Positions 45,634 to 53,905 of a stretch of 64,000 nt of DNA are shown in pieces. Within the stretch, counting starts at the first letter, position 1, and every line of letters starts with the position of its first letter. Source of the stretch: Parvibacillus sp035426385. Lineage in GTDB: Bacteria; Bacteroidota; Bacteroidia; Chitinophagales; Saprospiraceae. The stretch lies in the NCBI GenBank assembly GCA_035426385.1, contig DAOLZQ010000005.1:18327-82326 (forward strand), read 5' to 3'. Below the pieces are notes generated by a model, which did not search any database, was not told where the DNA came from, and saw only the letters and a list, made by a program, of their open reading frames with translations. The translations under genes and the position numbers were made by a program.

Positions 45634-46350
45634 CTAATAGTTCAGGTCTTCACCGTTTTTATTGAGCCAGCGGTCATTTGCCTTCCAGTTTTTATCGTGA
45701 CTGGCGACAAGCGCCCAGAATTCCGCCCCGTGATCTTTGTGTATCACGTGTGAAAGCTCGTGAAGGATGACGTGATCGATGATGTGCATGGGTGCCAATA
45801 GCAGCCTGGACGACAGCATGATGTTGTTCTCGTGGGTACAACTGCCCCAACGACTACCCACGTCTCGAATTGCCACTTTTCCATACTGGACGCCGAGTGT
45901 AGCCGCATTGACCTCACGCACGCGCTCCGTAATAGATTTTAAAAATACCTTGGCGACTATCTTTGGAAATACCCGGCTGAGGATATCGTCATTGCCCAAA
46001 TAGGATGGCGGTACTTCTATCATGAGCTCCGAGTCTATTCTTCGGGTTCGGAAGGTGGCATTTCGATCTCCCACGGTGATCCGGATATGGTATGACTCGC
46101 CCATCAGTCGGATTATCCGGCCATTTCCAACTTTTTTTGGTGGTGCTGAGAAGTAATTAGGGTCTTTCAGGAGTAGTGAGTGCAACCAGTCCTCCAGCGA
46201 TTTGAGGGACTTTTCCAGCTCTGTGGCGGAGATTGATTTAGGTACATTCAAAATAGCATGAGACCCCTTGCGATAGCTCATTCGCAAAGAATACCGACGG
46301 CTTCGAATGATCTTGACCGGAATTTTATGCTCTTGTACGTGCACAAACAT
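45634..46350 (-). CDS. YgjP-like zinc metallopeptidase domain protein (DUF45)
   Basis: The start at 46350 (MFVHVQEHKIPVKIIRSRRYS) fits the family; a longer frame to 46446 would overlap the divergent Nfu gene and adds a non-conserved Cys-rich segment. About 238 residues. Family blocks: the N-terminal KIIRSRRYSLRMSYRKG strand region, RDVGSRWGSCTHENNIMLSS, and the zinc motif VILHELSHVIHKDHGAEFW (HExxH plus a third His). Members resemble SprT/wss1 metalloproteases; their substrates are unclear. Confidence 0.9.
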   Translation of the reverse strand: MFVHVQEHKIPVKIIRSRRYSLRMSYRKGSHAILNVPKSISATELEKSLKSLEDWLHSLLLKDPNYFSAPPKKVGNGRIIRLMGESYHIRITVGDRNATFRTRRIDSELMIEVPPSYLGNDDILSRVFPKIVAKVFLKSITERVREVNAATLGVQYGKVAIRDVGSRWGSCTHENNIMLSSRLLLAPMHIIDHVILHELSHVIHKDHGAEFWALVASHDKNWKANDRWLNKNGEDLNY

Positions 46351-46417
46351 AGCAGTAGAAATAACTTTTTTGTCCAAAAGATTGTTGCATCTAGCACAGC
46401 AAATTAAATAAAAAATC

Positions 46418-47035
46418 ATGGAAGAACAGTTAGTGAAATCACCCATATTAATTTATACTGAAGAGACTCCCAATCCCGAATCGTTAAAATTCGTGGTGAA
46501 TAAGATGTTATTTCAGGGTGGCACTGCCGATTTTAAGACGGCTGAGGAGGCTTTAGTCTGGTCTCCGCTGGCGAATGAATTATTCTTTTTTCCCTATGTG
46601 AAGGGTGTATATATCTGCAATAATTTCGTGACAGTCACCAAGGAACTAAACTACGACTGGGAGGCAATCAAGCTTCGTCTGAAGGAATTCATCAAAAACT
46701 ATGTCGCAGAGGCAAAACCCATCATCAATGAGGGATTCCGTGAAGAACTGGAAAGACAAGAAGCTGAAAACCACAGTAGCCGGGATTACTCGGGTGATGA
46801 GGCCGGTATTGTCCAGAAAATAAAAGATCTTATCGAGAATGTAGTGAAACCCGCAGTAGCCGGCGATGGCGGAAACATCGAATTTAAGTCTTACGAAGAG
46901 GGTGTAGTGACTGTAGTGCTTCAAGGTTCCTGTTCAGGATGTCCTTCGTCCACCATCACACTCAAGCAAGGTATTGAAGGTATGCTCCGTCGCATGGTTC
47001 CAGAAGTGACTGAAGTAGTCAGTGAGATGGGGTAG
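46418..47035 (+). CDS. nfu: Nfu-type iron-sulfur cluster scaffold protein
   Basis: A 205-residue protein with two domains: an N-terminal Nfu_N domain (about 8-95: YTEETPNPESLKFVVNKML, FPYVKGVYICNNFVTVTK) and a C-terminal NifU domain (about 130-205: VVKPAVAGDGGNIEFKSYE) with the cluster-binding motif CSGC in GSCSGCPSS at about 171-177. It carries a 4Fe-4S cluster and hands it to target proteins in the cytoplasm. Divergent from the YgjP-like gene. Confidence 0.95.
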   Translation: MEEQLVKSPILIYTEETPNPESLKFVVNKMLFQGGTADFKTAEEALVWSPLANELFFFPYVKGVYICNNFVTVTKELNYDWEAIKLRLKEFIKNYVAEAKPIINEGFREELERQEAENHSSRDYSGDEAGIVQKIKDLIENVVKPAVAGDGGNIEFKSYEEGVVTVVLQGSCSGCPSSTITLKQGIEGMLRRMVPEVTEVVSEMG

Positions 47036-47060
47036 GTAGGTAGTCTTTAGCTTTTAGGGC

Positions 47061-47115
47061 GCTTCGCTTTTAGTCTTTGGTCTTTGGGACGCTTCGCTTT
47101 TAGTCTTTGGTCTTT
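47061..47115. repeat. 30-bp period direct repeat made of heptamer words
   Basis: A 25-bp word beginning GCTTCGCTTTTAGTCTTTGG occurs identically at 47061-47085 and 47091-47115, separated by GGGAC. It contains the heptamers TTTAGTC and TTTGGTC in phase. Confidence 0.9.
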
Positions 47116-47219
47116 ACGGCGCATTGGCGCTTTGTCGCATTGAGTAGCTTCGCAGATGATCTTTAGTCTTTGGTGCGTCTGGTAATTTGCTTTCAGATTT
47201 TAGCTTAAATTCTTTGTCA

Positions 47220-47319
47220 NNNNNNNNNNNNNNNNNNNNNNNNNNNNNNNNNNNNNNNNNNNNNNNNNNNNNNNNNNNNNNNNNNNNNNNNNNNNNNNNN
47301 NNNNNNNNNNNNNNNNNNN
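47220..47319. other. Assembly gap of 100 N
   Basis: Exactly 100 N within a repeat-rich intergenic region. No gene appears to be cut by it. Confidence 0.98.
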
Positions 47320-47436
47320 TGACCATTTATCATTCACCATTCAATGGCATTCAGCTGTTTGGGGTTTGTTGCTCTTTTTTTAAGTTTTCACCTTGCCAAA
47401 GACTAAAGACTAATTCAGCTTATAGTCTACTGCTGG

Positions 47437-49959
47437 TTACTGAAAAAAATCATCTTCTCCCGGTTCCTGGCCCGGCTTCCCCCCTGTAGTATCCTTCTTG
47501 GGAATCAATACATTCTTGCTATAATACTGTGAGCAATCGGTGACCACTCCTTGTGGACCCTGGGGCTGGACAAACCGCTTATTGGGGTCATAGTCAGCGA
47601 CTTTCTGCTCTTCAAGCTGTCGAATAAATTCCGAAAAGAAAGGTCGAGCCATTTTAGAACCTTGACCGTTTGTGATGCTCAGGAAGCGAATCCATCGGTC
47701 GTCCCCACCTACCCAGGTGCCCACGACCAGGCTTGGAGTGATACCCATGAACCAGCCGTCCACATAATCATTGGTAGTGCCGGTCTTACCGCCCATATCA
47801 GACTTGATACCTTGTAGGCCTGCAGAGCCTCGCATGGCGTAGCGCAGCATCTCTACCATGGCGTAGTTGAAGTCAGGTGTGAGTGCTGCTTTCTCATCGG
47901 GAGAATTTTTATAGATCACCTTACCGTTTTTATCTTCTATCCGTGTGATGAAGGAGGGTGTGATATAAGTTCCATTGTTTGCAAAGGCGCCATATGCGCC
48001 GGTCATCTCATATACGGTCAGGTCAGCAGCTCCCAGACAGATAGAGGGCTGAGCGGGTACGTGAGCACTGTCGATACCCATATTTTTCACCAGGCTGCGT
48101 ACGAAGTTGGTTGAGCCAAGTAATTTCATCAGATACACTGAAGCAGAGTTGCGCGAGAGGCGAAGAGCTTCGAAGAGCGTCATTGACTGTCCGGAAAACT
48201 TACCCTCAGCATTACCGGGACTCCAGGGTTTCAAAAGGTGAAAGCTTCCTTCACCGGGACTGATGGTATATTGTCTGTCCACCACCGGCTGACAGGGAGA
48301 AATGCCCTGCGAGACGATGGCAGAAGCATAGATAAATGGCTTGAAGGTAGAGCCCACCTGTCGCAGTGTACGCACGTGATCGTACTTGAAATATTTGTGA
48401 TTGATGCCACCCACCCAGACGCGTATCTGTCCATTGGAGGGATCCATCGCTAGAATACCGGTCTGTAGAAACATGCGATGATACCTAATGGAGTCATAAG
48501 GAGTCATGACGGTATCCTTTTCATTTGTCGCATTATAGGCAAACACTTTCATTTTGGTCTTTTGTGCAAAATTCTTGCGAACTTCATCCCTGAAAGCCAT
48601 CCATTTCTGCACCATTGGTTTATAGGCGTCGCTTTTTAATACCTTGGAGTAGGTACTTTTCTGATCATTGGTGATCTTATATTTTTTTGCCGTTTTATCC
48701 ATGCCATTTTTTTCAGCATCGGTGAGGATATCCAGTTCGATATCGGTAAATAACACTTTTGGAAATTCCCGATTAATATTTTCGAGTGCCGGTTCGAATT
48801 TTTCAGATCGGATATTGTAATATCGGTCAGAGGAGCGCACGAGATTCTTCATGCTATTCTCACGAATGGCATTGTAAGTCGGATTACCGTTATATTTCCA
48901 AGGATCTTTACCACGCCATTCAGCCCAGAAATTCTTCTGCACTACTTTCATATGTTTCTTCATTACCTCCTCTGCGATGCGCTGCATGTCACTATTGATG
49001 GTGGTATAGATTTTCAAACCATCGCGATAGATATCGTAAAGTGAGCCATCTGATTTTTGGAGATCCATTTGCTTTATGATGTGTGATACCTCCTTGCCCA
49101 CTTCCATACGGAAGTAAGTGGCCTCGCCCTCTATGTGCGATTTGGGATGAAAATTTAATTGTAGTGGTGTAGCCAGAACTTTATCCGCTTCTGCTTGTGT
49201 GAGTTGCTTGTTGCTCACCATTCGGTTGATGACCGTGCGACGTCGTGATTGAGCTTGTTCCTTGCGGCGCACCGGATTATAAAAGGATGGATTCTTCAAC
49301 ATTCCGATAAGCATGGCGCTCTCAGACGTATTAAGCGCCTTTGCATCTTTTCCAAAATAAATTTCAGACGCTGCTTCGATGCCATAAGCACCATTGATAA
49401 AGTTAAACTTATTGAGATACATGGATATAATCTCCTCCTTGGTGTATCGTCTCTCCAACTTGATAGCGGTGATCCATTCCTTTAGTTTGATATTGACCAG
49501 TGCAATATTTCTTCTGAGTGGTCCCATACCGCTGAAATCTCGGTCGGAGTAGAGCAACTTGGCCAGTTGCTGAGTGATGGTACTACCACCACCTGCACTT
49601 TGGTCGCCCATTAGCACAGTCTTGCCTACCACGCGGAGTACAGCCTTGTAGTCTATGCCACTATGACTGTGATATCTCTCATCTTCAGTGCTGATGAGTG
49701 CTTTTACGATGTAGGGAGAGAGTTCATCATAGTTCACCGGTACCCTATTCTCTATATACAGTCTGCCTAGTGTCGAGTTGTCTGATGCCAAGATTTGGCT
49801 CGCAAAATCATATTTTGGATTTTCCAATTCTTCGAAGGTAGGCAAGCCTGACAGGGTGAGAAACACCAGGTAAATAGCAGTCGCCAGGAACATACCACAA
49901 AACAATAACCAGAGTGTTCTGACTACCCTACGCGGAAAAGACTGCTTGAAGTCATTCAT
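47437..49959 (-). CDS. Class A penicillin-binding protein (PBP1A-like)
   Basis: An 840-residue bifunctional cell-wall synthase. One N-terminal membrane anchor (LWLLFCGMFLATAIYLVFL). The glycosyltransferase domain (about 60-240) shows the catalytic Glu in STEDERYHSHSG, GGSTITQQLAKLLY and KEEIISMYLNKFNF. The transpeptidase domain has SxxK in GSTFKPF (about 538), SxN in LSRNSAS (about 603) and KTG in GGKTGTTNDY (about 724). It polymerises and cross-links peptidoglycan. The C-terminal tail is rich in Pro, Gly and acidic residues. The gene lies 78 bp downstream of the thioredoxin-like gene on the same strand. Confidence 0.96.
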   Translation of the reverse strand: MNDFKQSFPRRVVRTLWLLFCGMFLATAIYLVFLTLSGLPTFEELENPKYDFASQILASDNSTLGRLYIENRVPVNYDELSPYIVKALISTEDERYHSHSGIDYKAVLRVVGKTVLMGDQSAGGGSTITQQLAKLLYSDRDFSGMGPLRRNIALVNIKLKEWITAIKLERRYTKEEIISMYLNKFNFINGAYGIEAASEIYFGKDAKALNTSESAMLIGMLKNPSFYNPVRRKEQAQSRRRTVINRMVSNKQLTQAEADKVLATPLQLNFHPKSHIEGEATYFRMEVGKEVSHIIKQMDLQKSDGSLYDIYRDGLKIYTTINSDMQRIAEEVMKKHMKVVQKNFWAEWRGKDPWKYNGNPTYNAIRENSMKNLVRSSDRYYNIRSEKFEPALENINREFPKVLFTDIELDILTDAEKNGMDKTAKKYKITNDQKSTYSKVLKSDAYKPMVQKWMAFRDEVRKNFAQKTKMKVFAYNATNEKDTVMTPYDSIRYHRMFLQTGILAMDPSNGQIRVWVGGINHKYFKYDHVRTLRQVGSTFKPFIYASAIVSQGISPCQPVVDRQYTISPGEGSFHLLKPWSPGNAEGKFSGQSMTLFEALRLSRNSASVYLMKLLGSTNFVRSLVKNMGIDSAHVPAQPSICLGAADLTVYEMTGAYGAFANNGTYITPSFITRIEDKNGKVIYKNSPDEKAALTPDFNYAMVEMLRYAMRGSAGLQGIKSDMGGKTGTTNDYVDGWFMGITPSLVVGTWVGGDDRWIRFLSITNGQGSKMARPFFSEFIRQLEEQKVADYDPNKRFVQPQGPQGVVTDCSQYYSKNVLIPKKDTTGGKPGQEPGEDDFFQ

Positions 49960-50037
49960 ATTTTTCTTACTTATAGCACCTGTATGCCGGAAGTATCCGG
50001 TCTATCAAGACTCAAAAATAACACAATAGTCCAAGAT

Positions 50038-50601
50038 TTAGGTCGTGGTCTTCCATTTGATGCCACATCCGCCTCCCGGATACTGCTTTTCATCTATCGA
50101 TTTGCCCACCAGCAGGTGGTCGAGGGCACGACGGAGATCTTCGCCTGTGCAGGGTATATCATTTCCTGGGCGTGAACCGTCCAGCCTACCTCTGTACACC
50201 AGTCTATTGTGCTCATCAAACACATAGAACTCAGGTGTGCAGGCGGCATGATAGGCGTGTGCTATTGACTGGCTTTCATCGTAGAGATATGGAAACGGCA
50301 ATTGATGTTCCCTTGCAAATAGCAACATTTCATCCGGTCCGTCAGCCGGGTATTTGACTGCGTCATTTGAACTGATGCCAGCCCAACCTATCCCTCTGTC
50401 CATGTATTTATCAGCTATCTCGACTACTGTATCGATTACATGGAGTACGTAAGGGCAGTGATTGCACATGAACATAATCACTGTTCCATTGGGCCCCAGG
50501 CAATCGCTGACTGATAAGTCGATTGCCGAGCTGACCTCAGGAAGGTTAAAATCAGGAATGGTAGTACCAAGCTCCAGCATGGTAGATTCTGTATAGGACA
50601 T
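50038..50601 (-). CDS. Thioredoxin-like (AhpC/TSA-type) protein
   Basis: A 187-residue cytoplasmic-looking protein without a signal peptide. The fold is thioredoxin: IPDFNLPEV, then VIMFMCNHCPYV with the CxxC pair Cys46/Cys49, and CTPEFYVFDEHNRLVYRGRL with the cis-Pro. The CNHCPY active site marks a peroxiredoxin-like group common in Bacteroidota. It may reduce peroxide or disulfides; the substrate is unknown. Two further Cys occur near the end (GGGCGIK). Confidence 0.9.
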   Translation of the reverse strand: MSYTESTMLELGTTIPDFNLPEVSSAIDLSVSDCLGPNGTVIMFMCNHCPYVLHVIDTVVEIADKYMDRGIGWAGISSNDAVKYPADGPDEMLLFAREHQLPFPYLYDESQSIAHAYHAACTPEFYVFDEHNRLVYRGRLDGSRPGNDIPCTGEDLRRALDHLLVGKSIDEKQYPGGGCGIKWKTTT

Positions 50602-50756
50602 GATGCATTTTATTTATGGGATATATAACGGATAAGAGGCGAAATTGATTATAAATTCGGCATATATCTGCCAATCAACTAGAAACCCATCGGATGAGGA
50701 TTTACTTTATTAAGTTGTAGAAGTAATTCAAATTTAGAAGTGAATGATTTTACTAT

Positions 50757-50764
50757 TATCTTTG
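50757..50764 (+). promoter_or_regulatory. -7 box of the second TonB receptor
   Basis: TATCTTTG matches TAnnTTTG exactly, 22 bp before the ATG. A TTTA 20 bp upstream is a weak -33 candidate. Confidence 0.45.
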
Positions 50765-50786
50765 CCCCTCCAAATCAATCATTCTT

Positions 50787-53054
50787 ATGGGCAACAAATC
50801 ATTTAAAGCACTGATATTCTTATGTCTGCAAGTAGGGGTGATACAGGCGGCCTTCAGCCAGGTGACCATCTCAGGTACAGTGAGAGACAATAGAAATCAG
50901 GCCATTCCGGGTGCAAGTATCGTCCTGAAAGATACATATGATGGCACGGTGACAGACGACAAGGGTTATTATACCTTCGAGACTGAAGAGCAGGGCGAAC
51001 AGGCGCTGAAAGTGACCTCGATAGGATATGATTCGACTACGCTACCTATCCGGCTCATGACTAAGTCAATAGTGCAAAACTTCATCCTGAAGGAATCCCT
51101 CAATGAACTGACAGCAGTGGTAATCACTGCAGGTGCTTTCGAAGCTTCAGATTCAAGACGGGCTGCTGTAGTACTCAGTTCGCTGGATATTGTCACCGTA
51201 GCGGGCAGTAATGGCGATGTGTCCGGTGCGCTGAAGACACTTCCCGGTGCCCAGCAGGTAGGTGAGAAAGAAGGCCTCTTCGTTCGAGGCGGTGATGGCT
51301 TTGAGACGAAACAATTCATAGATGGTACGGTGGTGAACAATCCGTATTACTCATCGGTAAAGGGTATTGCCTCACGAGGTAGATTTTCACCTTTTATCTT
51401 TAAAGGGACAGTCTTCTCTACCGGTGGGTACTCTGCACTATATGGCGGTGCACTCAGTTCAGTGGTCATACTGGAAACTACAGATATGCCTGACCAGTCA
51501 GTAATCTCGCTTTCTCTCTCGCCCATTTTTGCCGGTATGGGGACACAACAGGTCAACAAAAAGCGGACGTTTTCATATGGTCTGGGCTATAATTATATCA
51601 ATATCGGACTATACAATGCACTGGTAAAGCAAAATGTGGAATACAACAATATACCCCAATTTCACGACGGTGACGCCAACTTTCGCTGGGCACTTAGCGA
51701 TAAAAGTTTGCTGAAATATTACGGTACCATTTCAAATGGAAGATTTGGATTGCGTCGACCTGATATCGATAGTGTAAATACAAAAGAATCAATCGAACTG
51801 AACAATTTTAGTCAATATCACAATCTCTCATTGCGTCATTATTTTGCAGAAAAATGGCGTCTGGATGTCGGTCTGGGATATAGTCAGAATACAGACAATC
51901 TCGATCACGGACTATTAAATCAGGAAAACCAACCGGTGGAAACGCCAAATCCGTATTTATATTCAAAGCAATTTAATTTAGAAAATAAGCAGCAGGCGAT
52001 ACAGGGAAAAGTGGTGCTCGAAACCAAACTGGCGGGACTGAGTGCATTGCGGGGTGGTGTGGAAAATCAATGGGTCAATTATCGATCTGAATTTAATTCG
52101 TTTCCTTCATCTCCGCAAGATGTCAGGGATAATCTCACTGCATTATTTGCAGAATCTGATATTTATATCACCAATAATCTGGCTGCGAAGATCGGAGTAC
52201 GAGCAGAACATTCCACACTTCTGAATGAAAATAATATAGCACCCAGGATTTCAGTAGCGTATAAATTAATAGACAATTCACAGTTCTCAGCAGCGTATGG
52301 TATCTTCTATCAGAAACCACAAGATGATGTATTGCTCAGTGGAGCAAAATTACAATTCATGCGCGCCGATCATTACATCTTGAATTACTTAAAGAATATC
52401 AATCAACGCATCTTCCGGATTGAAGCATTTTATAAAAAATACGATCACCTCACTACTTATTCACCTCAGTTACCATTCGGAGTAAATTATTCCAATCAGG
52501 GGTCAGGTGAAGCAAAGGGAATTGAATTATTTTGGCGTGACCGTAAGTCGATCAAGAATCTTGATTATTGGGTTTCATATTCCTATCTGGATACTAAGCG
52601 ACAATACAATGGGTTTCCGGAAGCAGTTCGGCCTGATTTTGCCACCGATCACACTGCTTCGGTGGTGGTAAAGAAATTCTATTTGAAATGGAAAACCGGT
52701 ATTAATCTCACCTATAATTTTGCCACTGGCAGATCATATTATTTTGTCACTCCTGACCGGGAATTTAGAACCTATGTCATAGCTGACCGGGGTGTTACTA
52801 AGCCGTATCAAAGTATGGGCGTAAGTATAAACTATGTGCCGAATGCAGGCAAGCCCAATTCTAAGGTATTTTATGTAATCGTAGCTAGCGTGAATAATAT
52901 ATTCGGCTACCAGCCGGAGTATGGCTATAATTATTCCTATGATGGCCAGCGCAAGGAACTGGTGACCAGCAGAGAACTGAGGGGATTCTTTCTCGGTGCG
53001 TTCTTTAGTTGGGGTGTAGATCGGACAGATGACGCCATCAATAACAATCTATAA
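50787..53054 (+). CDS. TonB-dependent receptor with carboxypeptidase-like domain
   Basis: A 755-residue outer-membrane receptor. Signal peptide (cut near QAAFSQ), a carboxypeptidase-D regulatory-like domain (about 26-110: VTISGTVRDNRNQAIPGASI, GYYTFETEEQGEQAL), a plug (about 125-245: ALKTLPGAQQVGEKEGLFVR, FSTGGYSALYGGALSS) and a barrel ending in FFLGAFFSWGVDRTDD plus a short tail. The substrate is not recognisable. The small gene at 53124 follows after 70 bp and is closed by a terminator, so they are likely co-transcribed. Confidence 0.93.
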   Translation: MGNKSFKALIFLCLQVGVIQAAFSQVTISGTVRDNRNQAIPGASIVLKDTYDGTVTDDKGYYTFETEEQGEQALKVTSIGYDSTTLPIRLMTKSIVQNFILKESLNELTAVVITAGAFEASDSRRAAVVLSSLDIVTVAGSNGDVSGALKTLPGAQQVGEKEGLFVRGGDGFETKQFIDGTVVNNPYYSSVKGIASRGRFSPFIFKGTVFSTGGYSALYGGALSSVVILETTDMPDQSVISLSLSPIFAGMGTQQVNKKRTFSYGLGYNYINIGLYNALVKQNVEYNNIPQFHDGDANFRWALSDKSLLKYYGTISNGRFGLRRPDIDSVNTKESIELNNFSQYHNLSLRHYFAEKWRLDVGLGYSQNTDNLDHGLLNQENQPVETPNPYLYSKQFNLENKQQAIQGKVVLETKLAGLSALRGGVENQWVNYRSEFNSFPSSPQDVRDNLTALFAESDIYITNNLAAKIGVRAEHSTLLNENNIAPRISVAYKLIDNSQFSAAYGIFYQKPQDDVLLSGAKLQFMRADHYILNYLKNINQRIFRIEAFYKKYDHLTTYSPQLPFGVNYSNQGSGEAKGIELFWRDRKSIKNLDYWVSYSYLDTKRQYNGFPEAVRPDFATDHTASVVVKKFYLKWKTGINLTYNFATGRSYYFVTPDREFRTYVIADRGVTKPYQSMGVSINYVPNAGKPNSKVFYVIVASVNNIFGYQPEYGYNYSYDGQRKELVTSRELRGFFLGAFFSWGVDRTDDAINNNL

Positions 53055-53123
53055 CAGAGCTGATCTTTTATAATTTGAACTAATCAGATTTTATCAATGT
53101 TAACACTTCAAATTTTATAACAA

Positions 53124-53753
53124 ATGAAACAAGTATTTATTGCAATTTTCCTGACACTTAGCACATTGGCAATCGCGCAGTCCGCCAAGTATGAACCGGC
53201 TATGAAGAAGGCACTCACACAAATGGACTCGGCTAAGACTACCGCTGATTATCAGAAAGCTGCCGCTCTCTTTGAGAGAATCGGTGATGCTGAGAAGACT
53301 CAGTGGTTGCCATATTACTACGCTGCTTCATCTCTTATAGTACCTGCCTGGACAGATGCGGGTATTGATAAGGATAAGAATGCAGAAAAAGTAAATCAAT
53401 TGATCGAGAAGGCTGAAGCTATTGAGAAGAATGGTGATTTGTATTCACTTCGTTATATGGTCAATACTCAGCAAATGGTAGTCAATCCTCAGGAGCGATT
53501 TATGACCTATGGTCTGAAAATGCAGTCTGCCATGAGTGAAGGTATGAGAATAGACCCCAATAATCCGCGCTTATATTATTTGCAAGGCAGCAGCTTGCTC
53601 AATACACCGGAACAATATGGCGGTGGAAAAGCAAAGGCAAAGGTATCTCTAACCAAAGCAATGGAATTATTTGAAAAAGAAACTCCGAAGCCAATGTATC
53701 CACATTGGGGTAAAGACATGACCCAAAAGGCATTAGACGAATGTAATAAATAG
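53124..53753 (+). CDS. Small periplasmic TPR-like protein
   Basis: A 209-residue protein with a signal peptide (IAIFLTLSTLAIAQ). The mature part is helical with degenerate tetratricopeptide character: TTADYQKAAALFERIGDAE, LPYYYAASSLIVPAW, NPRLYYLQGSSLLNTPEQYG and a final GKDMTQKALDECNK. Relatives are often found next to TonB receptors in Bacteroidota, so it may help that receptor (inference). A terminator follows at 53784-53827. Confidence 0.8.
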   Translation: MKQVFIAIFLTLSTLAIAQSAKYEPAMKKALTQMDSAKTTADYQKAAALFERIGDAEKTQWLPYYYAASSLIVPAWTDAGIDKDKNAEKVNQLIEKAEAIEKNGDLYSLRYMVNTQQMVVNPQERFMTYGLKMQSAMSEGMRIDPNNPRLYYLQGSSLLNTPEQYGGGKAKAKVSLTKAMELFEKETPKPMYPHWGKDMTQKALDECNK

Positions 53754-53783
53754 TGGCTTATATAGTCTGAAAATCTAACATAA

Positions 53784-53827
53784 AAGAGGTATTGCGACCA
53801 AGTGTTTCAATGCCTCTTATTTTTTTT
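53784..53827 (+). terminator. Rho-independent terminator after the TonB receptor/TPR-like pair
   Basis: AAGAGGTATTG (53784-53794) pairs with CAATGCCTCTT (53808-53818) with one wobble, followed by a run of T to 53827. Confidence 0.85.
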
Positions 53828-53905
53828 GGTAAACCCTTCCGGGATCAGTACTGAAGAAAAGATTAGAATAACCTACCCTAGATTTTCGTTTAAGTTGCTA
53901 ACCTT

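Larger units (their letters stand above)
47036..47436. other. Heptamer-rich intergenic region with an assembly gap
   Basis: Both flanks of the N gap are built of 7-bp words: TTTAGTC, TTTGGTC, TTTGGGA on the left; ATTTATC, ATTCACC, ATTCAAT and later AAAGACT AAAGACT on the right. No gene. Collapse of this repeat is the probable cause of the gap. Confidence 0.7.
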
